From the NCBI RefSeq assembly GCF_932526225.1, contig NC_064034.1, positions 8,728,001-8,792,000 of the forward strand: DNA of 64,000 nt. Reading direction: 5' to 3'. This stretch comes from Nematostella vectensis. Taxonomy: Eukaryota > Cnidaria > Anthozoa > Actiniaria > Edwardsiidae. Below the pieces are notes generated by a model that saw only the letters and a program-made list of their open reading frames with translations, searched no databases and was not told the DNA's origin. The first letter of the stretch is position 1; every line of letters begins with the position of its first letter. The position numbers were made by a program, and so were the translations under genes. Shown piece by piece: positions 52,464-64,000 of this stretch.

Positions 52464-55400
52464 TTATAACAGCTCCTCGATGTCCTTGGCAATGTCCTGT
52501 AAAAGAGTTGGTAAGGACAGAAGAAGAGTTACCACAAGAAGGTCTTATACCGTAATGATTTGAATTAACGCCCTTCTTCAAATAAGGGCCCCCTCCCCAA
52601 TAAGCACCCCCCTTGACCTCGAATTTTAGAATAAGCGCCCCTCCCCTAAAAAGAGCCCCCACTCCCATCTCCTATAAACACATCTCAACAAATGCACCAC
52701 TTAAACATTACCCTAGGCCTATTTATAACTCCTTCAACTTTTATATCTGTATTATAACTAAGTCCAATCAGAAGCTGGTATCTTTTGGCGAAATGAGGTA
52801 AGTGCGCCCCCCCCAATAAGCGCCCTGCACCCCCCTAAAGGCCAAAAAAATTAAACAAGCCCCCCCCCCAGGTGCTTATTCGAATCATTACTGTATTTGT
52901 GGGCAATGTGTAGGGGAATGTGATGTGCAAAAGTAGAGTGCCAGACACACCACACACCCAGACCACTCCCCCCATCCTGCATTATAGCACTCACCAAAGG
53001 GGCTGTAGTGGGAGCATAACGCTTGATAGGTTTACCATCTTTGTTACACAAAAACTGAAAAAAAAAGAAAGAAAGATCATAGATGATGACAGTAATTGTC
53101 ATAAAGGATGCCTATGACATGCCGAAATAACTGGGTTAGTTTAAAATAGTTGTTATAGTGATAGTGATGATGACAACGATGGAGATTTACTATGATTCTG
53201 AGGGTGCTCATGAGAAATATAATGAAGATGAGGATGTGGCAGCTGATGATGATAATGAAGACGATGTGTGGTGCTGACAATGAATATGTGAAAACTGGTG
53301 ATTGTGAACATATAATGAAGATGAAAATGATTCTGATGATGCTGATGGTAGTCATTATGTGTGCTTCTGATTATGAATATGATTATATGGTTATGATCAT
53401 GATGGCAATGATATTGCTGATGATGGTTAATTGGTAGCTACAGAAGTGAAGACTTACTTTGGCAAAGTTCCACTTGATAAAACTGTGGAGGAAAATAAAC
53501 AAACATTATGCAGCCAAATGCAAATCCTTTTCTTGTTATGTTAGCTTAACTGACACAATCTTTGTAGTATCTGAGACCAAACTATAGAAGAGTGTCATCA
53601 GGATCGATTAAAGAATGATCAATGGGGGGGACTCTCCATAAAAGTAGACTGGGCTGATCTATCCATCTTTCTGGGTTTAAAATTTCGAATAATTGCCATC
53701 CCTTTTTTTCTAATTTTGCTATCTCTTTGGGTATAAAATTCGACCAACTGCTGTTATCTCTTAGGGAATAAAATTCGACGAATTGCTATTCCTAGGGAGG
53801 TGTTTAATGTTTTTTTTTTCGATTCTGCTATCTATTACGGAAAAAAATTCCTTCGACCACACCCAATTTGCTATCTCCTAGGGGTAAAAATTTCTGTTGA
53901 CCACGCACAGAGTGCCATTCCATGGGGTTAAAATTGTTTTTGCCAACAATCACTCCCATCTTTTTTTATCGTCGACAATTGTCGTGGGCAATTGTCTCAA
54001 GGAATTACAAAAATAACCAAAACCAATTGATAGCATAGCATGTACTCGCTAGAGGAGATGAGAATTTGCTTTGTATGCAGTATTGTGCAGGATATTAAAA
54101 TGTGACATTGTGCCATTTAAAATAGAATTGAGCAGTGTGAGAAGTCTTGTTTTTTTTTTTTCATACTAAAGTCTAATTCTGGACTCACTCCGGGGCACTC
54201 CCTAAAGTGACAATTCTATAAAAGATGCAGGAGACACTATCTATTCTTACATACCTTCCTAGCGTCCCTTTGAGCTCGTTTTTCAGGTATTTGTAGAGAG
54301 GCAAGGCAGATGACCCGTTGACATTGACCTTGGCAAACATGTCAAACTTGACCCCATAACCTGCCGCAAACTGCTTAATTACAGGCTCAGGGTCTGGCTC
54401 CTAGAACAAAGAAATATGATGTCACTTGCAGCCTCTACCAACACTGCTGGTACAACAGAGCTGGAAAAATGTTCTGCAATGCATTGCAACTGTATCAAGC
54501 AACACAGTGTGCAAACAGCAAAACGTTTTTTAGCCAAATAATGGACCCATTTTCCAATCCGTGCAAGATGACTTAATAAATCCATGTAATATATTTTACA
54601 GTAGGTATTATTACTTACTTGAGATGTCTTTAGGTATTGGAGCCTTTTAGGTGGTATTGGGATGGGAATTTCCACTAATAGTGGGGACAGGTATGCTCTT
54701 GACTAACCTGTTTGCCAAACTGGTTGCAAGGGAATGCAAGTATACGCAGTCCCTTCTCAGCATACTGGGAGTGCAGTTCCACCAGCTGAGAGTAGTTCTT
54801 CTGGGTCAGACCTCAGAAGGAAGCAACATTTACAATCAGCGTCACCAAACCCCTGGAACAAAAATTTATATTGTAACTTAACGCTTGAAGGAAAGAGAGG
54901 GAAGAGCCCACAAAAATAGCCCCTGAATAATAAAATTTGGATTTGCTTGCTCACTTGATTACAGATTGCTTGTATCTTAATGCAAAATTTATAATTGCAG
55001 TATTTTTTTGGCTGGTGCTCACATACTTACAAGTACTACACAATAATACGCAATAATTGAGATTTTTTCAGTTCTCAAGGTCTGGTTTAGATCAAATTTA
55101 ATCAAATTCTGTGAATACCCAGTCCTTCTTCCTACAGAGGTGAAATTTGTGCCACATCAGAAGACAATGGTATCCCCCTAGGCAGAGACTGCGAGCATGT
55201 TGATAAGTGGGTGGGCTGACAATTGAAAAAAATTATCATATTGAAAAATGAATAGTTAAGTATTTGACTTGTTTCTGTCACAAAAAGTGGTGGGGGCCGC
55301 AGCTCCTCCTTCTCTGTGGTGCCTGCCTAGTTAAAAAGCTTATGCAAATCAATAAACTGTGATTCTCACATGTTAATTAGCTAACTTATTCTTGTCACCA

Positions 55401-58400
55401 ATGTGGCGTTTTTGCAAGGTTAAGAGTGGGAAAAACAATTACACAGAGACTGAGTTACGTCAACTTGTTTTACTCACTTGCACACAACTGCAAGTGTCAT
55501 GGGGGCAAGAAACTTGGGGGCCTACCAAATATGGAATAATCGAGACATTGCCATGGTGACATTACACCACCAAGGCACAAAAATGTCTGTTTTCATGTCT
55601 TACATGTATTTGGAGAGTTCAACTAGGGCCCCATCAATATCTTTTGCTTTGAATTCAAATATCGACTTTGCTTCTGCCACCTGCTCCTCTATGTCCTGCA
55701 AAAAGACATACAAACAAGCCTTCAAGTTTTTTTGTAATTCATTCTGTGCACGCTGTGTGTAAGTCATAAACTAGTACAATTGTTTTAAAGCGTGTCCGTA
55801 CAGGACCAAAAAAGATCTTCACCATGAATATGCAGATTTTAAAGATATTTCCATTAACAAAAGCGACGTTTGATTGTTGGTAATTGGATTCAATATTTTC
55901 AAAGGCAAGAAGAATACTAACAAGGCCTATAACCTTATAAAAAAGTTTAAATAATTTGAAAATCTAGGAGAATTTGGAGGTAAGGCCTGACTCTTTAATG
56001 ACATTTTTACCTCCTCTAGTTCAGAAGTGTTGGCTCCAGATCCAGCAAAGGCCTTCACCCAAGAGAGCTGTTCATCATCGGATTGAAAAGAGAGTCTGAG
56101 ATCTAAAGAGAATCGTTATTTCAAATTAATGCACACCATGATGTTGACCATTCACTCACATAATTGTAAAAGACAGCTAACCCCTTTGTATAAGCAGGGG
56201 AGTGTCTAGAGAAAAATGCAGGGTGTGGTCCAGAATAGTAAGTCACTGAACACTGATCAATTAAGGTCAAATTTACATTCTTATCTATGGTAGCAGGTCA
56301 CTAGATCTATCTAGAAACTTTTTCTATCCAAAGCAATTACAGTTGAAGCTCTCGTAAGCGACCACCTTGGGAACTGAAAATTGTGGTCGTTAACGGAGCT
56401 GGTCTTTTACGAGAGCTTGCTCTCATAAGCGACCACTGGGCGCCAAAAACTTGAACAATAGGTGTTGATCGCTAACGGGAGCTTAATTAAAATGGAATCT
56501 AACATTTATCGTGATAATAACAAAGCTGTAATATTTTGGTTTATTGCTTGATTTTAAAAATAGGTATTTGACTTATCATGAGAGTGAGATGTTTTATTCA
56601 ATAGCAATCAATTATACGCAAAGTAGCTTGTTATGCTCGTTTATATAGACGACTTAAGCTTTTCGTCATGAGAATATCTTCTGCATCTACGACGATCGCA
56701 TGGCGTCATTTGTTAGCCAATTTCTAAAGCGTGCAACAAACAAGTGGATGGCTATTGTAACTGGAAAAAGGATAAATCGTGGTGCTGGCAATGGACTAGA
56801 GATTCCTTGCATTTACACATTTTCTGGAGACAAAGAAATGTCAAACCATATGGTTGAAATTGAAGTTAGAAAACTAGGGGTGGGTGTAGGGTTCACATAG
56901 CTAGGGGTGGGTGTAGGGTTCACATAGCTAGGGGTGGGTGTAGGGCTCACATAGCTAGGGGTGGGTGTAGGGTTCACATAGCTAGGGGTGGGTGTAGGGT
57001 TCACATAGCTAGGGGTGGGTGTAGGGGGCACATAGCTAGGGGTGGGTGTAGGGGGCACATAGCTAGGGATGGGTGTAGGGGGCACATAGCTAGGGGTGGG
57101 TGTAGGGTTCACATAGCTAGGGGTGGGTGTAGGGTTCACATAGCTAGGGATGGGTGTAGGGGGCACATAGCTAGGGGTGGGTGTAGGGGGCACATAGCTA
57201 GGGATGGGTGTAGGGGGCACATAGCTAGGGGTGGGTGTAGGGTTCACATAGCTAGGGGTGGATGTAGGGGGCACATAGCTAGGGATGGGTGTAGGGTTCA
57301 CATAGCTAGGGATGGGTGTAGGGTTCACATAGCTAGGGGTGGATGTAAAGGGCACATAGCTAGGGATGGGTGTAGGGGGCACATAGCTAGGGGTGGGTGT
57401 AGGGTTAACATAGCTAGGGATGGGTGTAGGGGGCACATAGCTAGGGATGGGTGTAGGGGGCACATAGCTAGGGGTGGGTGTAGGGGGCACATAGCTAGGG
57501 ATGGGTGTAGGGGGCACATAGCTAGGGGTGGGTGTAGGGTTCACATAGCTAGGGATGGGTGTAGGGGGCACATAGCTAGGGGTGGGTGTAGGGTTCACAT
57601 AGCTAGGGATGGGTGTAGGGTTCACATAGCTAGGGATGGGTGTAGGGTTCACATAGCTAGGGGTGGGTGTAGGGGGCACATAGCTAGGGGTGGGTGTAGG
57701 GTTCACATAGCTAGGGATGGGTGTAGGGTTCACATAGCTAGGGGTGGGTGTGGGGTTCACATAGCTAGGGATGGGTGTAGGGGGCACATAGCTAGGGATG
57801 GGTGTAGGGGGCACATAGCTAGGGGTGGGTGTAGGGTTCACATAGCTAGGGGTGGGTGTAGGGTTCACATAGCTAGGGGTGGGTGTAGGGTTCACATAGC
57901 TAGGGGTGGGTGTAGGGTTCACATAGCTAGGGATGGGTGTAGGGTTCACATAGCTAGGGGTGGGTGTAGGGGGCACATAGCTAGGGGTGGGTGTAGGGTG
58001 CACATAGCTAGGGATGGGTGTAGGGGCACATAGCTAGGGGTGGGTGTAGGGTTCACATAGCTAGGGGTGGGTGTAGGGGGCACATAGCTAGGGATGGGTG
58101 TAGGGTTCACATAGCTAGGGGTGGGTGTAGGGTTCACATAGCTAGGGGTGGGTGTAGGGTTCACATAGCTAGGGATGGGTGTAGGGGGCACATAGCTAGG
58201 GGTGGGTGTAGGGGGCACATAGCTAGGGATGGGTGTAGGGGGCACATAGCTAGGGGTGGGTGTAGGGTTAACATAGCTAGGGGTGGATGTAAAGGGCACA
58301 TAGCTAGGGATGGGTGTAGGGGGCACATAGCTAGGGGTGGGTGTAGGGTTAACATAGCTAGGGATGGGTGTAGGGGGCACATAGCTAGGGATGGGTGTAG

Positions 58401-61400
58401 GGGGCACATAGCTAGGGGTGGGTGTAGGGGGCACATAGCTAGGGATGGGTGTAGGGGGCACATAGCTAGGGGTGGGTGTAGGGTTCACATAGCTAGGGGT
58501 GGGTGTAGGGTTCACATAGCTAGGGGTGGGTGTAGGGTTCACATAGCTAGGGGTGGGTGTAGGGTTCACATAGCTAGGGGTGGGTGTAGGGTTCACATAG
58601 CTAGGGGTGGGTGTAGGGTTCACATAGCTAGGGGTGGGTGTAGGGTTCACATAGCTAGGGGTGGGTGTAGGGGGCACATAGCTAGGGGTGGGTGTAGGGT
58701 TCACATAGCTAGGGATGGGTGTAGGGTTCACATAGCTAGGGATGGGTGTAGGGGGCACATAGCTAGGGATGGGTGTAGGGGGCACATAGCTAGGGGTGGG
58801 TGTAGGGGGCACATAGTTAGGGATGGGTGTAGGGTTCACATAGCTAGGGGTGGGTGTAGGGGGCACATAGCTAGGGATGGGTGTAGGGGGCACATAGCTA
58901 GGGGTGGGTGTAGGGGGCACATAGCTAGGGGTGGGTGTAGGGTTCACATAGCTAGGGGTGGGTGTAGGGTTCACATAGCTAGGGGTGGGTGTAGGGGGCA
59001 CATAGCTAGGGGTGGGTGTAGGGTTCACATAGCTAGGGGTGGGTGTAGGGTTCACATAGCTAGGGGTGGGTGTAGGGTTCACATAGCTAGGGGTGGGTGT
59101 AGGGTTCACATAGCTAGGGGTGGGTGTAGGGTTCACATAGCTAGGGGTGGGTGTAGGGGCACATAGCTAGGGGTGGGTGTAGGGTTCACATAGCTAGGGG
59201 TGGGTGTAGGGGGCACATAGCTAGGGGTGGGTGTAGGGGGCACATAGCTAGGGGTGGGTGTAGGGTTCACATAGCTAGGGGTGGGTGTAGGGTTCACATA
59301 GCTAGGGGTGGGTGTAGGGTTCACATAGCTAGGGGTGGGTGTAGGGTTCACATAGCTAGGGGTGGGTGTAGGGGGCACATAGCTAGGGGTGGGTGTAGGG
59401 TTCACATAGCTAGGGGTGGGTGTAGGGTTCACATAGCTAGGGGTGGGTGTAGGGCTCACATAGCTAGGGGTGGGTGTAGGGTTCACATAGCTAGGGGTGG
59501 GTGTAGGGTTCACATAGCTAGGGGTGGGTGTAGGGGGCACATAGCTAGGGGTGGGTGTAGGGGGCACATAGCTAGGGATGGGTGTAGGGGGCACATAGCT
59601 AGGGGTGGGTGTAGGGTTCACATAGCTAGGGGTGGGTGTAGGGTTCACATAGCTAGGGATGGGTGTAGGGGGCACATAGCTAGTGGTGGGTGTAGGGGGC
59701 ACATAGCTAGGGATGGGTGTAGGGGGCACATAGCTAGGGGTGGGTGAAGGGTTCACATAGCTAGGGGTGGATGTAGGGGGCACATAGCTAGGGATGGGTG
59801 TAGGGTTCACATAGCTAGGGATGGGTGTAGGGTTCACATAGCTAGGGGTGGATGTAAAGGGCACATAGCTAGGGATGGGTGTAGGGGGCACATAGCTAGG
59901 GGTGGGTGTAGGGGGCACATAGCTAGGGGTGGGTGTAGGGTTAACATAGCTAGGGATGGGTGTAGGGGGCACATAGCTAGGGATGGGTGTAGGGGGCACA
60001 TAGCTAGGGGTGGGTGTAGGGGGCACATAGCTAGGGATGGGTGTAGGGGGCACATAGCTAGGGGTGGGTGTAGGGTTCACATAGCTAGGGATGGGTGTAG
60101 GGGGCACATAGCTAGGGGTGGGTGTAGGGTTCACATAGCTAGGGATGGGTGTAGGGTTCACATAGCTAGGGATGGGTGTAGGGTTCACATAGCTAGGGGT
60201 GGGTGTAGGGGGCACATAGCTAGGGGTGGGTGTAGGGTTCACATAGCTAGGGATGGGTGTAGGGGGCACATAGCTAGGGGTGGGTGTAGGGTTCACATAG
60301 CTAGGGATGGGTGTAGGGGGCACATAGCTAGGGGTGGGTGTAGGGTTCACATAGCTAGGGATGGGTGTAGGGGGCACATAGCTAGGGGTGGGTGTAGGGT
60401 TCACATAGCTAGGGGTGGGTGTAGGGTTCACATAGCTAGGGATGGGTGTAGGGGGCACATAGCTAGGGGTGGGTCTAGGGTTCACATAGCTAGGGATGGG
60501 TGTAGGGTTCACATAGCTAGGGGTGGGTGTAGGGGGCACATAGCTAGGGATGGGTGTAGGGTTCACATAGCTAGGGATGGGTGTAGGGCTCACATAGCTA
60601 GGGGTGGGTGTAGGGTTCACATAGCTAGGGATGGGTGTAGGGGGCACATAGCTAGGGGTGGGTGTAGGGTTCACAAAGCTAGGGGTGGGTGTAGGGTTCA
60701 CATAGCTAGGGGTGGGTGTAGGGCTCACATAGCTAGGGGTGGGTGCAGGGTTCACATAGCTAGGGGTGGGTGTAGGGTTCACATAGCTAGGGGTGGGTGT
60801 AGGGGGCACATAGCTAGGGGTGGGTGTAGGGGGCACATAGCTAGGGATGGGAGTAGGGGGCACATAGCTAGGGGTGGGTGTAGGGTTCACATAGCTAGGG
60901 ATGGGTGTAGGGGGCACATAGCTAGGGGTGGGTGTAGGGTTCACATAGCTAGGGGTGGGTGTAGGGTTCACATAGCTAGGGATGGGTGAAGGGGGCACAT
61001 AGCTAGGGATGGGTGCAGGGTTCACATAGCTAGGGATGGGTGTAGGGGGCACATAGCTAGGGGTGGGTGTAGGGGGCACATAGCTAGGGGTGGGTGTAGG
61101 GGCACATAGCTAGGGGTGGGTGTAGGGTTCACATAGCTAGGGGTGGGTGTAGGGTTCACATAGCTAGGGATGGGTGTAGGGTTCACATAGCTAGGGGTGG
61201 GTGTAGGGTTCACATAGCTAGGGGTGGTTGTAGGGTTCACATAGCTAGGGGTGGGTGTAGGGTTCACATAGCTAGGGGCGGGTGTAGGGTTCACATAGCT
61301 AGGGGTGGGTGTAGGGGGCACATAGCTAGGGGTGGGTGTAGGGTTCACATAGCTAGGGGTGGGTGTAGGGTTCACATAGCTAGGGGTGGGTGTAGGGTTC

Positions 61401-64000
61401 ACATAGCTAGGGGTGGGTGTAGGGTTCACATAGCTAGGGGTGGGTGTAGGGTTCACATAGCTAGGGGTGGGTGTAGGGGGCACATAGCTAGGGGTGGGTG
61501 TAGGGTTCACATAGCTAGGGGTGGGTGTAGGGTTCACATAGCTAGGGGTGGGTGTAGGGTTCACATAGCTAGGGGTGGGTGTAGGGTTCACATAGCTAGG
61601 GGTGGGTGTAGGGTTCACATAGCTAGGGGTGGGTGTAGGGGGCACATAGCTAGGGGTGGGTGTAGGGTTCACATAGCTAGGGGTGGGTGTAGGGTTCACA
61701 TAGCTAGGGGTGGGTGTAGGGTTCACATAGCTAGGGATGGGTGTAGGGGGCACATAGCTAGGGGTGGGTGTAGGGTTCACATAGCTAGGGGTGGGTGTAG
61801 GGTTCACATAGCTAGGGGTGGGTGTAGGGTTCACATAGCTAGGGGTGGGTGTAGGGTTCACATAGCTAGGGGTGGGTGTAGGGTTCACATAGCTAGGGGT
61901 GGGTGTAGGGGGCACATAGCTATGGATGGGTGTAGGGGGCACATAGCTAGGGGTGGGTGTAGGGTTCACATAGCTAGGGATGGGTGTAGGGTTCACATAG
62001 CTAGGGGTGGGTGTAGGGTTCACATAGCTAGGGATGGGTGTAGGGGCACATAGCTAGGGGTGGGTGTAGGGGGCACATAGCTAGGGGTGGTTGTAGGGTT
62101 CACATAGCTAGGGGTGGGTGTAGGGTTCACATAGCTAGGGGTGGGTGTAGGGTTCACATAGCTAGGGGTGGGTGTAGGGGGCACATAGCTAGGGGTGGGT
62201 GTAGGGTTCACATAGCTAGGGGTGGGTGTAGGGTTCACATAGCTAAGGGTGGGTGTAGGGTTCACATAGCTAGGGATGGGTGTAGGGTTCACATAGCTAG
62301 GGGTGGGTGTAGGGTTCACATAGCTAGGGGTGGGTGTAGGGTTCCCATAGCTAGGGGTGGGTGTAGGGTTCACATAGCTAGGGATGGGTGTAGGGGGCAC
62401 AAAGCTAGGGGTGGGTGTAGGGTTCACATAGCTAGGGATGGGTGTAGGGGGCACATAGCTAGGGATGGGTGTAGGGGGCACATAGCTAGGGGTGGGTGTA
62501 GGGTTCACATAGCTAGGGGTGGGTGTAGGGGGCACATAGCTAGGGATGGGTGCACAGGCATGCACTCCCTTTGAATAATGTCAGGTCTTTTCTCATCAAA
62601 GAATCTAGAAAACTTAGAACTTTTGTAACTATGAAATCTAGCCTGCGCATCCCTAATAGTGCATCTCCTCCGCCAAGCAAATCCTGGTTATGTACCTGTA
62701 ATAAGTATTCAACAGTTAACAAAATTAGTATTAAATTTATTTATGTACAGTATGATATTAAGACATTGAAGAAACATCATCCTTTTCTTGTACCGTTCCA
62801 AATGCAAATAAACACAGAACAATCAAATTGGTTCATTTACATGCATTTTCATCTGGAACGGCAAAAGAAAAGAATGGCATCTAAACTAGGCCTAAGAGTA
62901 TTTGAGACAAGATAAGTGCTCAGCAGACCCTGTGCATAAGTTTACCTGATATTTGGATGTCTGGAAAGGACACCAGTAAGCAGTACTTGGCAGATTTGTC
63001 ATACTTGACAGAAGCGTCTTTCAGAAGATATGTCTTTGCTGGGCTTGAATCCTAAAAAAAGGGAGTTATCTAGGATATAAGCTTATAATATTGCAATACA
63101 GTAAGCTCATTTAGTAGTATAGGGCTTAATACCTACCAATTCTGTTTTAAACTCATAAAGAGTCTCATCGCCCTGTTTCAATACAAGAACAACAGTGCCC
63201 CACATCACCCATCCCTTTTTCTGAGCAGGACCAACTTTTGTACCACACTCTGCCTTTAAAGAGGCAACTGAAGGGCCAACTTGGACAAGCCTGGGTGGGT
63301 CTGTTACAAAAAACACAGTCAGTTTTTTGGGATGGAGAAAGGGTGGAACCAAATTAACAAAAGAAGACAGCAATATCTGAGCACTCAACACTCAAAAGAT
63401 AACTTAATTTATCTGGGGTGTAGGAAAATCAATGCCGAAAAATGCTGGATCACTCGGATTTGTAACAACAGGATTTGTAACAACATTTGGATTTATAACA
63501 ATCAACAGGATATGTAACAATCAACAGGATATGTAACAAACAACAGGATATGTAACAACAATTGGATTTGTAACAATCAACAGGATATGTAACAACAATT
63601 GGATTTGTAACAATCAACAGGATATGTAACAACAATTGGATTTGTAACAAAAATCAACCAGACATGAAAACAACAACCGGATTTGTAACAAAAATCAAAT
63701 GGAGTTTGTATTAAAACAATTTGACAAAATCCTTAGGCTGTTACAACTCTGGTTGATTGTCGGTTTTTAAACGTTGTCACAAATCCATTTGATTTAATGT
63801 TACAAATCCGGTTGACTAGTTTGTTATACATATCCGGTTGATTTTCGTTACAAATCCTGTTGCTTACATATCTGGTTGATTGTTGTTACAAATCTGGTTG
63901 TTGTTACATATCCCATTGATATCCAGGTGATACAAATGCAACATGGGTAGAATGAATCACTTTCTTTAAAAATCCTATGGTTAGTAGCCTTAGCTTACCA
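52464..64000 (-). CDS. GPX4-like: PH domain-GPX4-type selenoprotein fusion (5' end outside window)
   Basis: Exons on the minus strand: 63300-63137, 63051-62946, 56102-56011, 55695-55604, 54852-54708, 54400-54255, 53482-53458, 53054-52995, 52496-52464, all GT-AG and in phase (863 nt, about 286 aa to the stop). The first three exons encode a PH-like domain: [40 protein letters not shown] with the typical C-terminal helix Trp. The rest is a GPX4-type thioredoxin-fold peroxidase ([54 protein letters not shown]). In-frame TGA at 54815-54813 is at the catalytic selenocysteine; the Gln, Trp and Asn of the active site are present. GPX4-type enzymes reduce phospholipid hydroperoxides with thiols, and the PH domain suggests membrane targeting. 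None of the exons from 63051 downward offers a start codon for GPX alone. A donor at the window edge (about 63998) shows that more exons lie to the right. Confidence 0.9.
52551..52897. mobile_element. MITE with TACxGTAATGATTyGAAT ends
   Basis: The left end TACCGTAATGATTTGAATTA and the right end TTCGAATCATTACTGTA are inverted repeats. In between are scattered C-rich pieces of the type AATAAGCGCCC. It lies in the last intron of the GPX-type gene and has no coding capacity. Confidence 0.7.
53155..53435. repeat. GAT-rich degenerate simple repeat
   Basis: About 280 bp of degenerate GATGATGA/ATGAAGATG triplets in a GPX-gene intron. It gives Met/Ile-rich spurious frames on both strands. Confidence 0.75.
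54813..54815 (-). other. Selenocysteine codon (TGA)
   Basis: Codon 14 of the 54852-54708 exon, in the context NVASF[13 protein letters not shown]. It stands exactly where GPX4-type selenoproteins carry catalytic Sec. The frame is conserved before and after it for the whole protein, so it is recoding rather than a nonsense mutation. Confidence 0.93.
56339..56490. repeat. Foldback repeat with AGCTCTCGTAAGCGACCA pieces
   Basis: CTCTCGTAAGCGACCAC, GGTCGTTAACGGAGC, CTTTTACGAGAGCT and CTCTCATAAGCGACCACT alternate in direct and inverted orientation over 150 bp in the large GPX-gene intron. Probably a decayed foldback element. Confidence 0.55.
56874..62552. repeat. 5.7-kb minisatellite, 27-bp unit (about 210 copies)
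   Basis: A head-to-tail array of the unit AGG(G/A)TGGGTGTAGGG + (TT/GG)CACATAGCT in the intron between the second and third PH exons. Two sites vary in most units (G/A, and TT/GG). Rarer variants carry GATGTAAAG, TTAAC or single substitutions, and a few units are 26 bp. The plus strand has runs GGGG, GGG, GGG in every unit, so it is rich in G-quadruplex potential. On the minus strand two of three frames lack stops, giving long 9-residue-repeat open frames (181-648 codons; NPTPTPSYV or PPTPIPSYV) that change only at the 26-bp units. An exon here would interrupt the PH fold, so I treat it as non-coding. Confidence 0.97.
63450..63925. repeat. Imperfect inverted array of 18-24 bp units
   Basis: The left half (about 63450-63700) repeats AACAATCAACAGGATATGTA and ACAACAATTGGATTTGTAAC. 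The right half (about 63735-63925) repeats their reverse complements (TGTTACAAATCTGGTTGATT). The two arms could form a large hairpin. It lies in the intron upstream of the first in-window PH exon. Confidence 0.8.

Noticed and set aside
54813-54815. TGA in the GPX exon as a nonsense mutation (pseudogene)
   Set aside because: It sits at the catalytic Sec site, all downstream exons keep frame and active-site residues, and a SECIS candidate is present in the 3'UTR.
56874-62552. CRISPR-like array
   Set aside because: Units are directly adjacent with no unique spacers, and the host is an intron-rich animal genome.
56813-62565. Several long Pro/Thr/Ser/Tyr repeat ORFs (up to 648 codons) as mucin-like genes
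   Set aside because: They are the stop-free frames of a 27-bp minisatellite in an intron. They shift at 26-bp units, have no start context or unique flanks, and would split a PH domain that joins perfectly without them.

Overview
Intron-rich animal nuclear DNA. The gene content (GCDH, CHERP, a ZSWIM5/6-type gene, a Sec-containing GPX4-type peroxidase), conserved GT-AG introns of 0.1-7 kb, a Penelope-like retroelement and many short foldback elements suggest an invertebrate, most likely an anthozoan cnidarian such as a sea anemone or coral. The species call is inference from style and content, not from a marker gene. I rebuilt every gene exon by exon from splice sites and checked that exon phases add up. 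Layout: (1) 1.1-7.8 kb, minus strand: glutaryl-CoA dehydrogenase, complete, 15 coding exons, 426 aa. (2) 7.8-8.3 kb: short divergent promoter. (3) 8.3-17.7 kb, plus strand: CHERP, a SURP/CID/RS/G-patch RNA-processing protein, 17 coding exons, 855 aa. (4) 19.5-25.5 kb, plus strand: a six-blade kelch protein with a C-terminal coiled coil, 17 exons, 490 aa, apparently cut short by one extra A in the last exon. (5) 26.3-27.7 kb, minus strand: a two-exon Ly6/uPAR-type GPI-anchored protein. (6) 29.8-31.7 kb: a 5'-truncated Penelope-like element with GIY-YIG domain, bracketed by 277-bp inverted pLTRs, each with a full hammerhead ribozyme. (7) 37.1-45.0 kb, minus strand: ZSWIM5/6-type SWIM zinc-finger protein, four coding exons, 1082 aa. 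(8) 45-52 kb: no recognisable gene, with a 696-bp TIR transposon. (9) 52.1 kb to the right edge, minus strand: the 3' part of a gene joining a PH domain in frame to a GPX4-type selenoprotein, with an in-frame Sec UGA, a candidate SECIS in the 3'UTR and a polyadenylation signal. Its 6.8-kb intron holds a 5.7-kb, 27-bp-unit, G-rich minisatellite. The most interesting item is the PH-GPX selenoprotein: a lipid-binding module fused to an enzyme class that reduces phospholipid hydroperoxides suggests a membrane-targeted antioxidant enzyme. I do not know of a described example, but I could not search. The paired hammerhead ribozymes and the kelch frameshift come next. The other genes are housekeeping genes that do not form a shared pathway. 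GCDH and CHERP probably share a promoter region. No tRNA, rRNA or CRISPR was seen.
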